DNA of 64,000 nt from Oreocharis arfaki (taxonomy: Eukaryota > Chordata > Aves > Passeriformes > Paramythiidae), in NCBI GenBank assembly GCA_013398015.1, contig VZRR01007718.1, forward strand, positions 272,606-336,605. Direction: 5' to 3'. The notes beneath the pieces are model-generated. The model did no database searches, was not told where the DNA came from, and saw nothing but the letters and a program-made list of their open reading frames with translations. The first letter of the stretch is position 1; the number at the start of each line of letters is the position of its first letter. Positions 12,254 through 26,600 of the stretch are shown piece by piece. A program made the position numbers and the translations under genes.

Positions 12254-15189
12254 AAACCATACACTTTTTAATGTGTGAAACTCAGATTGGGAAGTTCATA
12301 CAGTGGGCAATGCACTTCAGCATGAAATGCCTTACAAAATATTTGTAAAGGTGTGTTGAATTCACACCACGTGCTGAGACAGCTGAGAGTTCAAAATGAT
12401 ACATCAAGTGACTGAAGTGCTTCTGCTAATGTTGAAAGGATATGAATGCTTCCAAAGTTTGTTTTGTGCATATGTGACCACGAGTGAAAATATAAATTGA
12501 TCTTTTGATTTGGTTTCAGATGGTGACTTTTTTATGACTATGAGATCTTTGATATTTCTTCTGGTTCCTGTTCATTCCAAATGGAGGAAGTTTTGAAGAT
12601 AAGACAGTGCTGGGAGGATTCAATTTGCTGGTTTACTTGGTTTTAGGGATAGTGTAGTAAATATTGGTTTGTTGTTTTTGTGGTGTTTATTTTTTTTTTT
12701 TTCTATTGTCAAGCAAGCATCCCCTAGAGTTACTAAATTTTAGATGATTAAAAGGAAGACCGTAGTCAACAGCTTATAGCATTCTCTTGCTTTTATCTAA
12801 TAGCATTTTACTCCAAAAAGTTTCTGTTAGCAAGTAGCTTGCTTGATATCCCTGCTGCCTTTCTCCTTGCTTATCACCATTGCCATTGCACATGATGTAG
12901 CTGTTCTATGAACATGCTGTCTACCAATTGACTTATTACTGTACTCATAGAGTTATTCATGCAATCATTGGTGTACATTCCTGCAGGGTTTTCTTTTTTA
13001 AGAATAACTAAACAATCAGGGGGTTCTGGTCCCCCTCAGCTGCACTCAGTTCACTTAGTTTATAGGTAGGTAGCTGTTGGTGTATCAGATCCTGGTGCTA
13101 TGGAAAGTCTCTGCTGGAAACAGCAGGTGTATTTTGTCTCCATAGTGTTTAACTCCATAGCTATAGGTACCTTGGATTTGACAACTAGCAAAAGAATGAG
13201 AACTGAACACTGAACATTCACACTGAACAATCTGAACACCACGGATTAACTGATATGTCTCCAGCAGATGAGAATCAGGAGTTGTGATAAGTTTGCCAAT
13301 GCTGAACAATTTCACAAAGAAGAAACGAACCATTCCACATTGCAAGACTATTCAAATGCTCTTTTTTTCCAATAATAACTCTGACAGTGAAGTTGGTACC
13401 CATGAAGATTTGCAGTTATTTCTTTTCTCAAGGCTAGAACAGCGTATCAGATTTCTCATTTTAAGTATTTTTAGAGAAACAAATCTGTGCAAAGGTTTTG
13501 ATGTAATGACTGTCATAGCTGTCTCTAAAAACATAGAGGAAAAAAGAAAAGTTTTCAAAAATTCAAAGCTATTTCACTTGTTCATATGTCTACTTATGTA
13601 CTTTAACAAGGAAAACAAATGAAGAGTTTAATGTCCATCAGTTAGAAAACAAATAATCAGTTACATGTATTTTAATACATATGTGGAAGTAGACAGGGAT
13701 GGGAAGAGGTGGTCTTTTCTAAGAAAGACACTATGATGTCAGTTCTGTTCTGCTTTTGCCATAAACTTTCTACATTATATCTGAGGTATAACTTTCAAAG
13801 CACTGTCTACCTGTCTCTGGGGTTTTGTGAGGATAAATGCATTAGCATCTGGGTCATCAAGATGCTTGATGGTAAGACACAAAATAACTGTGAAGATAAA
13901 ATTAATAGGCTTTTTCTTCATTCTTGTACACAAAGCTTGTCTTTGTTTCCTACTGAATTAATCTGGTATTAATCAGTCCTATCTTTGCCTCTGTACATTG
14001 ATCTGTGGCTTTTCTTTTCCTCTGCACAATCTCCTTGTAGGACTCCACAACACCAGCATGTCAGGTAAAATACTCCTGCCTGTATTCTTATTGAATAATT
14101 TATACAATGTTGGTAATTCTAATGCTCGGTCAGACTCTCCATCATGTAAGTAATTACACGTGCACAGTGTGCCTGCAACCAGCCAAAAGAAGAAGTGGGT
14201 GTTTAAGTCAGATGTAGGTGCATTATGAGGGAAAATCACTGTGGAAGTCAGTGCTCAAGTATTTTAAGCTTTCTTTAATGATAATATTTCTCAAAAATTA
14301 AGTCTGAGAGAATACCAACAACAGCACTGTCTTTTCTTTATTGTAAGTTTTTCTTCTTAATGGCATGTGAAAATGGCCTTGATTTAAGGCAACTGCTTAC
14401 AGATTAAGTAGGATTTCTCTTCTTTATTTATGATGGCTGTAACAAGCTAATAGAGCCTGATGACCCTGTTCCAAAGAGAAGTGCAGATCACCATCTAACA
14501 GAATAATTGCAAAAGAAAAAGAAAAAAAAACCTGACAAGACTTTCATCGGCCCATGTTTTTGTAACTATTCCATGAAATTGAAAGACAAACACCTTAGAA
14601 TATATCAGGGAAATGTCTGAATTGCCAACAGCATGACTGAGAAAGGAAAAATGATAGACGTGAAAAACTGTAAAGTGTAATTTGAAAGGAGCTTGGACTC
14701 GGTAGCAAAGACATATTTTCCTCTTCCTAGGTTCTAGGGTTTTAAACACTCCCTTTGTTAAAAAGGAGATTTATATGAGGTATACCAGATCCTTTCAATT
14801 TCTCTGTAGATAAACAACGTGGGGCTCTGAATTTTGGGTAACCACTTGCTTTGGAAGATAGCGAGAGTTACCTCTGAAGCACACTGATTTCCTTCACCAG
14901 CACTGACTTCAAATATTTGCTTTAACTTTTATTGTGTTGCCCCTGCATGTTTCTTTTGAGTGATTAACATGGTGTTAATTGCTTCAAAAAAAGTTTAAAA
15001 TAATTGCATTTCTAATGATAGTACAACATAATGCCCACTTAAGTGCTTTCGTCTGGCAGCTCTGCACTCTGCAACACAATTTCTGTGGGTTTAAACATAT
15101 TTTTCTAACCTTGGCACCATGGTACATGAGGCTTTTAAAGGGTCATGTGTTTTAGAAAAAGCAGAGTGAATCATTAACTACGCCATTCC
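12254..15189. other. Unique AT-rich DNA, no gene seen
   Basis: Frames of 60-112 codons at 13060-13972 overlap on both strands, which is typical of chance frames. Minus-strand frames at 13979-14239 and 14495-14749 show no domain. No repeat is recognised. Confidence 0.5.
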
Positions 15190-15780
15190 TGTACTATGTA
15201 TTCCTATTGAAGAGTACATATAATGCAGGTAGCTCGGGGAGCAGCTGCAGTGGCGCTGCAATTTGAGCTCTGGGTGGGTGGGAGCCCCAGGCAAGGGGCC
15301 ACGAACTGCCAACCCAGGGACCTGTGGCCTGACCAAGTGACCGGACACTCAAAGACAGGCAGGAGCCAATAACACCCAGAATTTCCCAAGCTCAGACTGT
15401 AAGAGAATAAAAGTCCAGGAGTTCTTTTGTTCAGGGTCCCTCCTTTGAGTCATTCAGTTCGAGCTGTTATTTTGTTATTGGACCAAGATTAAATCATCTG
15501 GAGGCTCTGGATGTCTGAGACTCTGTTATTGGAAACCTAGGGTCAAGCCATTAAGGAGACCTGGTGTGACTCTGAGTGTGGGATGTGTAGTTGTGAAGGG
15601 GCCTCGGACCCAGCTCAGGCGGTGTGAGTGTGTCTGCCAGAGTGGCTCCTGCATGGTCAGACAGGGAAGTTTCTCGAACACAAAAATTAAGAAGAACAAT
15701 TGCTGACTTCCTTAGCCAGGAAAATTCTACCTGCCTTGTTGGTAGTGGTTCAGTTTCCTCAGAGTACAGATACACTTCTG
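15190..15780 (+). mobile_element. Gammaretrovirus-like (ERV1) LTR end with primer-binding site and leader
   Basis: A GC-richer island with retroviral layout. CCAAT at 15366-15370 is followed about 40 bp later by the TATA-like AATAAAAG at 15406-15413. A U5-like block (GGGTCCCTCCTTTGAG, from 15434) resembles the U5 of mammalian gammaretroviruses. The LTR would end in CA at 15495-15496. After two bases, TGGAGGCTCTGGATGTC from 15499 resembles a proline-tRNA primer-binding site. Downstream leader-like DNA runs to about 15780, where composition returns to AT-rich. No gag, pol or env frame follows, and the 5' boundary near 15190 is a guess. The copy is therefore a truncated old insertion. The minus-strand frames across it are not genes. 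Confidence 0.5.
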
Positions 15781-18700
15781 TGGATTGAGTTTATGCTGAC
15801 TTGGGGTTTTAAAAAGCAGATGAGAAAGTAAGGTAACATTCTCAGAAATTTGAAGATCCATTCCTTAATGAAAACACAACAAAGAAGTCTATGTCAATCA
15901 TTCTTACACATTCTTCCAATTCCGTTGCAAATTTAAAAAGCCTATCCCATTTCCAAATATGCACGCTACATATCCAGTTATGTTTGATGAAATGAATGGA
16001 GTATGGACTTCTCACAGAAATTTTATGCAAGCAGTTACCCTGGGAGGTCTTAGTGTAAAACATAACCTAAATATTAATAAGGACAAATTTTCAGAAGTCA
16101 GAACAGGTGTTAACGCATTCACCTTGCAGATAAAGCTAGTAGCAAGTTAGCTGCTGAGCTATATCCTCTTAAACATCCCTGAAATGTTATCTCTTAGCTG
16201 TTATGTTTGACTGCTCAAGAAGATGCCAAGAATCTAGTGCCATTTCTGTGACCACTGTTGACTTTTCTTGAAAAGAGCAAGAAAATTATATTGGACTAAT
16301 GCTAACTTGTACGGGAAAATAGTGATGAATTTTATAATACTAATAGTGAAAGAAAATAAAAACCCTGGAAATTAATATTAACAGCTATTAATATTTTAGT
16401 GCCAGGGTGATGGAAGGGCTGGGTGTACTCTACAGGCTGGTAGCCACAAGGTGTCCCCTGGGCTGGCACTGCAGGAGCCTTATCAGACAGGGCCTATCCC
16501 ATTGTCCCTAGTGAGGTCATCAATTCAGCTATAGAACTGATGGTATGAAACCGTTAAATATGCATAATTTTGAGATACTATTGTGCTAAACTTCGAACTA
16601 AAAATCGATCTCTTTGAAGGCCTTTGTTATATTTACAGTCTGAACCTAAGTACTCTGAGGAGGATTTTCTTGTCACTTAAAAAAATTAAATTCTTTGGTG
16701 TTGAAATAAAAGTACTGAGTGCATAGTCAAATTATGTTATTTACTGGTTAAAAACCCTCTGTTTTTCTTTTTCCCTTGCATACTTCCAGGAAAATAGGAA
16801 AATCTTTCTTTATTGACAGATGCAGTTTTTCATAAACACTGATGTATTTATGAGATGATTACAACTGGGAGAACCAGCTATTGATCAATCCTATGATCCT
16901 ATTGTCTATGTCAACAGGAAGCAAGTTTCCAAAACTAACTCTCACTTGCAAGGTCTTTAGAATCTGGAAAAGCACACTGCATAAGTAATGGAGCAGAGAA
17001 AGAAGAGTAGGGAAGAGAAGGGAAGGGGGAGAAAGGAAGGGGAAGCTATACTGCGTTGGTTATATTTTTTTTCCAAATCATTATATAGTGGGGCTTGACA
17101 GTATTATACCATAATTTAATATCAATCAAGTCCTAATTTTTATGAACTTAGTAGTTGTAGAAAACCAAATAGAGCACTGACAAGGCAATATGATCTTAAA
17201 CTTGAATGCATTTGATGAATAATAGTCAACAATATGAAATACTAATTGTACATTCTCCTGGAGTCGTTAGCAAGACAAGCACTTTTAAACGTGAGTTTCC
17301 TATGTAATAAATGCAGAGAGAAAAATCTTGCCCTGATGTCCTTAAGCTCTCTACTTAGTTCATGTACTCCTTTTCTGTTCTGCATCCTATATTCCACTCG
17401 AACCATGCACAAAAACAGAGTAATATCGTACACTGGAGGAAAAAGATGTTTCAGTACTCTTAACAAACTCAGTAATACCCACAAGTAGGATGAAACTTAT
17501 TTCTAAAAACACACTAAGTGATTGCAGTCAATAAATCATCTGGAAGGTACAAGCAAAATTGCCAGTTTACCAGTGGTTAAGTGGGCTGACATGACAGCAA
17601 GGTACTAAATGTTGTGCCTTGCTGGACTATGAAGTCACTGAGAATAGCTATTGAAGTTGCTTTCTGAAAGGTCTCCTACAGGTGCAGCAGAGGATAAAAA
17701 TCCTCATGTTTAAATAGCAGCTGGTCATATATGCTTTCTTCTCTGCTTTGAGGCATTGACCAGGGAAAATCTTTAATAGTTCCTGAATGAACACAGTTTT
17801 TATCTTGCTGCCCCATGAGTGATGGATCCTTATTTAAATTTCATAATCTAGAAGAAAACTGTGATGAATTAGGGGCTGTTTCAACATCTATTCAGACTTC
17901 CTTTTATGAACAGCCATACGAGGTGAGAGGCAGTGGCCAGGGTGAGGCCAGGAAACACAGTTTTCTAATAGCACCATAGGTGAAGCAGAACTTGTTGTTG
18001 TAGGTTTAGTGCTCAGTCAGTCAGTCTGAACTCAGTCAGTCAGTCATTCCTTCACACACAGGTGGACACTGCAGTCTGGAGCGTTAGACTTTCTGAACAT
18101 TTTTGTGACAGCAAGATAGAAGAAGGAGATGGAGGTCCTTTGTAAACAATAATCATCCACACATTACAAATGGAGTGAGAATTAATTCATTGTCTTCTCA
18201 GTTTCACGTATGAACTGTCTCTTTATAGTCAGAATGCTCAGAAGCCGTAGCCAGGTTATGTGCTCTCTCTTTGCAAGATATTAGTGAAAACTACTACTAT
18301 TTCATGAAACAATTTTTGCAGTTTAGCATGAAATTCAAATTATAAATCTGAGTGTTTTTCTACCAACATTCTAAGAAGTATACATTTTGGTTTTCAAGCT
18401 TGCACCTTGCTAACGTGTCTAGATGCTTCTACTAACTAGAAGTTGAGTCGCTATAACAATGTTATCAAGACTGTATTAGTCTTTCAGCAAAAACATAAGA
18501 AGTCCTAGATGATGTATCATGCTGCAAAGTCCTGAAATTTCTTTCTTTGAAGTAATTCCAATATTGTCCTGATGCACAATAATAGATCTCTATCTTAAAA
18601 TTCTTCCAGATTTGCCCTTTGAAGTATATTCTCTTTCTCCTTCTTTACTTCCAATCTTCCACAGAAACTTCTTCCTTTCTCTGGTCAAGGTCTATAGTAA

Positions 18701-20386
18701 AATCACCAGTAAGGATAAAAAAATTCTGCCTTTAGTACAGTTTGCTAGTAGTTGTGATAGTTGTTCATTGTAGCCAATTGTTTAAAAATTAATAATAACA
18801 AAAATGTATTAACAATATGGTTAAAGATTTGAGGACTATGGTTTTACTTACAGCATTTCCTAATTTGTGCATCCTTTCTTGATAATCCCACTCTTTATTA
18901 AAGCAAATAGTCTTATTCAGCAAAACTTTCTTCTCTCAAAGACAAGTTCTTTTCATTAAAACATCAGCAGGAAAATGGAATGTTATGATTCGGAAGTCCT
19001 GTCTTGATATGCTGAAGGAATTTTCTAGCAGATATGCTCCCATTGTTCTTCTTTGGGATGAGGTTTTGTTGAAATCAGACCAAGGCAGCATCATCTCTTC
19101 CCTTGATAAAAGAAACAGTTTGCTGTGGCAGTCATAACATACAGTGTTTTGTTGTCTCTGACAGGATAAATTGCAACCATAAGGTATCCGAGGAGTATTT
19201 TCAATTTAAAAGAGCTGAATTTGCAGTGGAAAAGCTAAACTTTTGTCAGAAAGTAGATTTTTGGTGAAGATCTTGTTTAGCTAAAAATTCAAGTTTCCAT
19301 TAAAAATAAGCCTGGTATGCTTTTTCCATCTGTTTTACTCTCCATTGTTTCTCACTTTAGTACTCCTCTTCTAAGGCATATTCCTTCTTATTAAGTTGTA
19401 CTATTTGATGTCTGTTTGATAGTATCCTGACTTCATCTCTCTTTCCATGTTTTTTGGGTTTTATTGTCTTTTTTTTTTTTCTGGCTTCTTATAGCTAGTG
19501 CTGTATTTAAGAGGCATAATGGAGGGGATGAAACAATAGGAAATCTTATTCCCATTTCCTTTAAAATAGTTTTGAAATTTCCACATAATTGACAGAATAT
19601 CCATTTAGGTTATCTGATGATATAGTGTCGTTGCAAGTGCTCTCAGTTCAGTCTGCTGAACTTTCACAAAGGCTCTCCAGGACCTCTACTGAAATCCTTT
19701 CATTAACCAGAGGCATAATATGTGCAGTGCTCCTTTCTTACCATCATCTTTCACTTAACAAGTAGCAATTAAGCATATTCTCCTCAACTTCCCTTAAGAA
19801 TATAACATCCTGTGAGATGTCTGTTCCAGTCTGTGCCTTTTACATTAGTAAAATGTTCATAACTAACATTTCCTTTTCAAAAAAAAACAAATAACGACAG
19901 GTTGTTTCTTTCTCCATTTTCATCCCTGCAGTGAGACGGTTTTAGATGTGTTCCAGCTACGTTGTTCTTTTCTGGGGTGAAATATTCAGTTTTACAGATA
20001 CCATGTAATGTCTTGGGAAGGCAAGTAATGTCTTGGTAAACCTGTGTGTTCTTATGCATGCAGAACATATAAAGGACCTATGGTGTGAACATTTAGTATT
20101 TAATGTGTTGCTGTGGATGTTTTGAAATGCGGAGATAATTTATTACAGATAATGTAAACACCAAAACAACTCTGATTACTTTCTTTTTACACCTGCTTGT
20201 CTTTAGGGTCAAGCAGCAAAAGCTTACTTTCGAAAGAAAGACTTCCATGACAACAAAAGAGAGTGAGGGAAAGAAGAGATAGTTGATTCTCATGTGTCCT
20301 TTTAGCCAAGAGAGATCCTGAGATGCTTTTACTTCATTTGTTTACGTGACAAGAAAACAAACAAACAAAAATCAAGGGTATTTTTT
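15781..20386. other. Unique DNA, no gene seen
   Basis: It contains a GC-richer patch at about 16390-16510 that I cannot assign, a GA-rich tract at 16991-17046, and short CAGT iterations at about 18010-18045. The mirrored 80-codon frames at 17242-17488, one on each strand, have no recognisable content. Confidence 0.5.
16991..17046. repeat. GA-rich low-complexity tract
   Basis: Almost purely purine on the plus strand (GAGCAGAGAAAGAAGAG, then GGGAAGGGGGAGAAAGG). Confidence 0.8.
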
Positions 20387-20636
20387 AACTGCTATGCATG
20401 ATGGGACCCTGCTCTCCTGGAGATGGCTGAACACCTGCCTGCCCATGGGAAGGGGTGAATTAACTCCCTGTTTTGCTTTGCTTGCTTGTGAGTGGCTTTT
20501 GTTTTCCCTATGAAACTGTTTCTATATCAACCCATGAATTTTCTAACTTTTACCCTTCCAATCCTCTCCCCACTGGTGGGGGAATGAGTGAGTAACTGCG
20601 TGGTGCTTGGCAGCTGTCTGGGGTTAAACCACAACA
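20387..20636 (-). mobile_element. 5' half of an avian ERVL-type LTR
   Basis: On the minus strand it begins TGTTGTGGTTTAACCCCAGA at 20636 and continues through the AGCACCACGCAGTTACTCACTC block. It ends with the AGGTGTTCAGCCATCTCC and GGGTCCCATCATGC blocks that characterise this widespread avian LTR family. The 3' half, including the AACTCTATCC-type end, is absent, so this is a truncated LTR with no internal viral sequence beside it. Confidence 0.85.
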
Positions 20637-23600
20637 AGAAGTCAGAATCCTGGTGAGACTAAACATACCAGAAATCTACCTGGGCTGTTGCAAACCCTGT
20701 TGGAACCTCCTGATCTCATCCTGGTTCTGTGCAAAGTGAAAAGATGTCTCTGGTAGACTTTTGGTGTGGCTCTACTGGGTAGGAATACACTCAACACAGG
20801 GTTATATCATATCAAGGCAATGAAAAGCAATAAAAGATAAATCACAGCAGATAAATCATAGTATTTGAACAGATGTGTCTCTTGAGCATTCATCATACTT
20901 CTAACAGGCGCTGTTAGTAGCACTGGAGATTAGTGGAGCTTTTTTATGCCATAGCTTCAGCCTTTCTATTATCATCACGATAGATAAAATCTGCACCAAA
21001 AGTATGCTAATAGAGAGAGCAAGTTTGAGGCTGGGTGGGAGGGAGGAAAGAAAAGTAAAACTTTTATCTTCACACTGAATCAATCATATTCAGTAGAACA
21101 ATTACAGTGCAGCTGCCTAAACTGCTAATGTAAATGCTACATTTTACCAAAAGAACCTCGGCAAATTAGTCTTAAATAGAGTATAAGATACCTAAACCTG
21201 TATGTATACATATAACCCTATAAAAGTAAGTTCAACAGATGTTTAAATGGATCCATACCATTCTGTGATGATTGAAGTGAATCACAAGAAGGTTGGAAAA
21301 ACTTTATTCAACAAAGAGTGTTCTTACTGCAAAGAGAGGAATATAACTGACACACTTGTGTGTGTTTCTTCATAACTAGGACACAGAAAATTTTTGAATT
21401 ATGGTCCCAGTGTTTTCTGTCAAGTATTTCAACCATTGACTTCTTGTGGAGATAGGTATATAGATGCACATACAAGTAGTGTATGAAAGCACAAAGTTTC
21501 TTACTTCAGCTGACAGGACTAGTGGAAACGTGTAGAACTTTGGTGGTATCTGGATACAAATATCAATATCATACTCAAAAATAGTTGATCTATTTAGATA
21601 TTCAGTCTATGGATACTGGTCTTTTATATATTACCTATGGTTTCCAAACTTCAGTTTCTGAACTTTGGTGTTGCACTGTACTTTGTGTACACTGTCTCAA
21701 AATCCAGACCATCATTTCCTCACCAAGTCATTTTAATGCAACACACTGCTTGTGACTGCAAGCGATAGGCTAAAGGAGGGAAATCTGCCAAATACATTTC
21801 AGTTTTCTTCCCTTTCTAGTATATGTCTGTGTATATGCTGAGTCAAGAACACTTTTTTCATCTCTTATCTCAGTGAAGATAAGCTATACATCGGTTAAGG
21901 AAAGAAAAAAAACAACCCTTGCTGAAGTGCTGAACTTGCTTTTACTTTAAGTAGAACTACTTCCCTGGCTGCTACAAACATAGAAGAGGTTTTTTAAGCT
22001 AGAGCAGGTTTTGCAATACAGGCACTAGCTGTTCCTTCTTGCAGGTTTTCATCATCTCTGGCACTGTGATTTCTTGGTCATAAATGCGTCTTGCTAACCA
22101 AGACGCTGCAGGATATTGTGGAAAGATTGAAGATATAGTTGTTTGCAACATGTAGATGTATGCTTTGAGTAACAATTCATTAAAGCAAAGTGATGTTAAG
22201 AACAGAGAAAAAAAAGTTTTTATAATTATGAGGTTTTCTTCTTAGTGGAAAATAATGTAAAATCAAAAGCCAGTCAAGCTCCGTATTGATTCAGAACATT
22301 TGGGCAACTTAAAACTAGTTTCTCTAAGAAATTATAATAAATAATCATATAAATATAATTTATCTGATACAAAATTTTCAGATTTTTATCGTTTTATAAG
22401 GCTGTTACTATATCTAGCAGTGTACAGGTATAAGAGCAGAATCAAGAAATTTCCAACAGGAAGACATGCCATTTAAAGAAGTACTTGTGTAGGACCACTG
22501 AGTCAAAATTCCTGATAAATCAGAATAGCCACAAGGGATGGTTTTTTACCAAATTTTTACCATGTTTTTTTACCAAAATTGTTTTAAAGGTGTTACGCAA
22601 GCATCAGCAAATAGATTAATAAATGCAAGTTTGTATTGTTGCTCTGGGATGTGTTTTTCCTAACTGTAGGCTATTTATTGAATATTAATTAAATTAACTA
22701 AAAACTTGCTCTAAGTTTAAGGCTCTAATAAGAACTGAATTTGTTTATTTATTGCATTAATGGCCTGCAGGCAGACAGTTATTTCCATATAATCACAGTT
22801 TATTTCATCCTGTTATTTTGTGCATTAAGGAACACTCTGCTGAATATTAAATATATGATGATATTTCCATCTACGTCATGTAGCAAATTGTTTCACTCAG
22901 CTCCATGGCTGTCAATACATACCAACATATCTGAGAAAGAATTTAAATCCAAATATCCTTATTTTGAGATATTCAATGCAGTATGTGGTTTATACCAGAG
23001 AACAGTGTTAAGAAAAGGAAAGGCCCATGTGTCTGCAGCCACAGCTACAAGAAGCCTGTAGCCTCGTTTCCCACTTTCCTGCAGGAGCAGTGCCTTTACT
23101 TGTGTCTCTGCCTCACCACTTCCACTTTTCTTCAGCTCTCCAAAGCATGTGACACAAATGAGCACAGGAGCTAAAATGCTGTTTTGAGGCAGAAAGAGGA
23201 GATTTCAGTGAAAGGAAGGTTACACTAAAACTCATCAGCCAAGTTTTATGCACATGAAAGAAGAAATAGAAATGTGCACACAGATATTTATTTACAACAC
23301 AGTATACCAGTGAGCAGACAGGAAAGAAGATACCACTAATGGTTTCAAAAATGGCTTTTAAGACCCAGCTACCAGCAGCAAGGCCATGTTTTCCAACAAA
23401 AAAGCCTGAATTAAAGACGCAGCTGCTATATCTCTCTTATTCTCCATTTTTTAAAGGAAATTCAATTCATGTTTATTTTTGCTAAGTACAATTACCCCTT
23501 ACTGAGCATTTATATCTCATTTGAGGTCTGTGATGCTTTCTGCTTCAGAAGTGAGAATTCATGGTAGTGGTGTGGAAATGCTAGTGGATTATGTGAAAAG

Positions 23601-26600
23601 GAAAATGGAGAGAACACCTGAAACACTGAATCACTTTAGTAAGCAGTAGCTGCACCTACAGTAGCACTACAGTTAGGACTGTGAGAAATAAATGTTCTAG
23701 TTACCCCTATGAACCATACTTTGGACACAATAATGAAACAGCCTTCATGAACATGGACTTATTTCCCATCTGGAGAAAATAAACTGGGAGATGATTCACA
23801 GGAATGCACCTGGTGCACTCCCACTTCTATGGGGCATTTTATCCCCAGGTCTAGCCTGATCTCAAGGTAGGTTTCAATCATTCAAAACATGGGCAATGCC
23901 AAGTCCTGAGTGCCAGTTGCTCAGGTCACAGATGTGCATATATTCCTCCATACTACTTCATAATGTAGACATAGCAAGAGTTGCTTCACGGATATGGTCT
24001 CTTCTAGGAGGGTAAGACGTCAAGTTTCCACATAATTACCATGATTTACTAACAATGATGAATTCTTTTTAAGTCGTATCTGGTTAAATTACAAAATGTG
24101 TCAAATTTATAGTTTGCTCAGCTCTGTTTTAAGAAAAGGAACAGCTCTTCTCAGATTGTTTTTAAATTCAGATTTTGTTCTCTAATCTGTCAAGTTTTTG
24201 CAAATAAAATATGCCTCATCCAACTTAGCCAATGCTGCTCTATAGAAAAGTATTGGTTTTGTTCAAAGTAAGTTATTCTTACCTTCAGCCAAGGGATTTT
24301 TCTTGTAGAAGGTACTACAAGATTAGATGGTTTAAATTCAAAATAATGCTTTAGGTTTAGCTATTATTCTAGGTAGAAAAGCTCAAAATGGGTTTTTTCT
24401 GAGTTAGGGATGACTTCCTGGTTTGATGAAGGGTCTCTTCTGTCAAAAGCCCTAAAGAAAGGAATGCAGTAGAGTGTCTTTGGCTTACGTAAGGAGGCAG
24501 CTATCTCCACAAAAGCATGACAAAAATATCCAAACTCACCCTGCCAGTTGCTATCAAGTATTAGGTCCCTCCTTCAAGCAGGCTGTGGTGTCAGAAGCTT
24601 CCATGACTCAGTCAGGCTGTCACTTCTAGAGAGCGGCTGCAGCAGCTGAGGGAGCCTGTTGTCTTCATATAATCCTGATGAGTCACACTGTGACACTCTG
24701 TGAACCTGATATGCAAAATCCTGCAGTCCTACATCCTAAGAGTTCATGCAAATCCTTTGTCAATTTTTATCTACATGAATTTGTAGACTGAGAGTTCTGT
24801 TTTGATGGGAATATAATAATATGCTTACAGCAAAACAACCCCCTAAACAATAGTGTTCATTTTGTTCCATGTTTAAGCCTTACAAAGTTGAGATTTGCCA
24901 GTGGTTTTGATGATAATATATAAATAAGATTGCATTTGATTCTGGGTTCTTTTAAAAGGTCACTGAGTCATGAACAATTCTGCATTGAACAGGAGCCATA
25001 ACTGAGATTTTCAACAATATACTGGAGCCCTAGTCAAAAGGACTGAAGTTTTGTACTGAAGCTTTGTTAGAATTGGTTTGAAGCTCAGAGAAAGAACTAC
25101 TTGATTTTTGCTACTTTTTATGCAGATGTTGAAAATAGTGTAGTTTTTATCTGAGAAGGAATTGTGAGTCAAGTCAAGGCATTTGTTTAGTGTCTCTGTT
25201 TTGAAATCAGCCTGAAGCTAATGGTATTGCTGGACTTCTTAATGAGAACAGATGGAAGCAGTGAGAGTATGTTTAATATTTCACTCTAAAGGGAGAAAAC
25301 ATCTGAAAAAGAAGTTTCTTATGGCTGGGTGCACTCCTAGGTGACCCTAGTCTCTAGAAAGAAAACTTTTGTATTTCTAAGCATGTATAAAAATGGTGCT
25401 ATGAAACGACAGGGAGTTTGTTTGCCTTCTTTAATGTAAGTCTCAGTAGTTGAGCTATAGCATAAATCAGCAATGAAATATCTGGCATGAAACCATTATA
25501 TATATTAAGCAACATCTGATAGGCTTGTATTGGTAGGCATGCTCTTGCATGAAGTAGAATCTGAGGTCAGATTTGTTGTGCATACACAAATTAACCCTGA
25601 CTTCTGCTCTAATACTCCTGAAAGCATCTCAAGCTCTTGCAGGACAAGGTGTGAGATGAGTCAGGCTGGAAAGCTGAGAAAGGATGTGGGAAGCTGCAAC
25701 TTTTGAAGGGACTGGTATTGACTGTGTGAATACTTGTGTTTCAGAGCTTAGTCAAGCAGATGATCTTTAACAACTCGAGGGCTCTGCTCTGGGACAACCT
25801 GCTGGATGAGAGCTTGTGCTATTTTCAGTTGGGAGGGTTCAACAGGGATCGTTTTATGGCTAAATCTGGTGTGTGCCATCCCAAGGGAAGGAACACGACT
25901 GACTGGAACTTATTTTTTTTTATATTGAGCCCACAAGGTTATTAAGCAAAGGTAAATGCTCAGCCTAAGAACAAATGTGTGATGAAACCATATATGCTTG
26001 CAACCAGATGGCTTTATGAAAGGTCTTTTGGGAAATACTAGAAACATCTGAAATTATTATACTTTAGATATGAACACAATGAAATCTAAAGGTGTAGCTG
26101 AAGCATGTACAGGTATGTGGTATTTAATGGTAAGCTAACTGCATGAAGGAATTTTGAAAGTAGTTTTAGGAGTAGAGGATTCCAAGTAATATGTAAAATC
26201 TGTCCAATATCCTGCATAAACCCTCAAGAAGCTATGCTACACTCTAATACTCCTTTTTCTGACTTGTTAGGAAGACCCAAGATAGCTTTATTGAATTTGG
26301 CTGAGACAAATCTTTCTTTTTTAATGCTAGCATAACCAGAGTGTGGTTTATTTTTTCTGTTATTATATTCAACTTGCTATAATTTATATGCTAAAAATGA
26401 TGAGAATTTGTTTTCTCTTAATTTCCTTAGCTAATTGCAAATAATTCAGTAATAGGGCAAAGGCTTTCCTCTTCTTTCATTTAAAAAGTACATGTCCAAA
26501 TGCATTTCTTCATTTTGATCAGACTAATAATAATGAATAATATCATTACCTTGACTATAGTGAAACACGCAATTATTCAGATCCTGGAACTTGTCTGAAT

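Noticed and set aside
18010..18045. Repeated CAGT units, checked as a possible array
   Set aside because: Simple short-period slippage with no spacer structure; no CRISPR or satellite is present.
25736..25945. 69-codon frame after a TTTCAG
   Set aside because: Weak pyrimidine tract, no donor and no recognisable protein.
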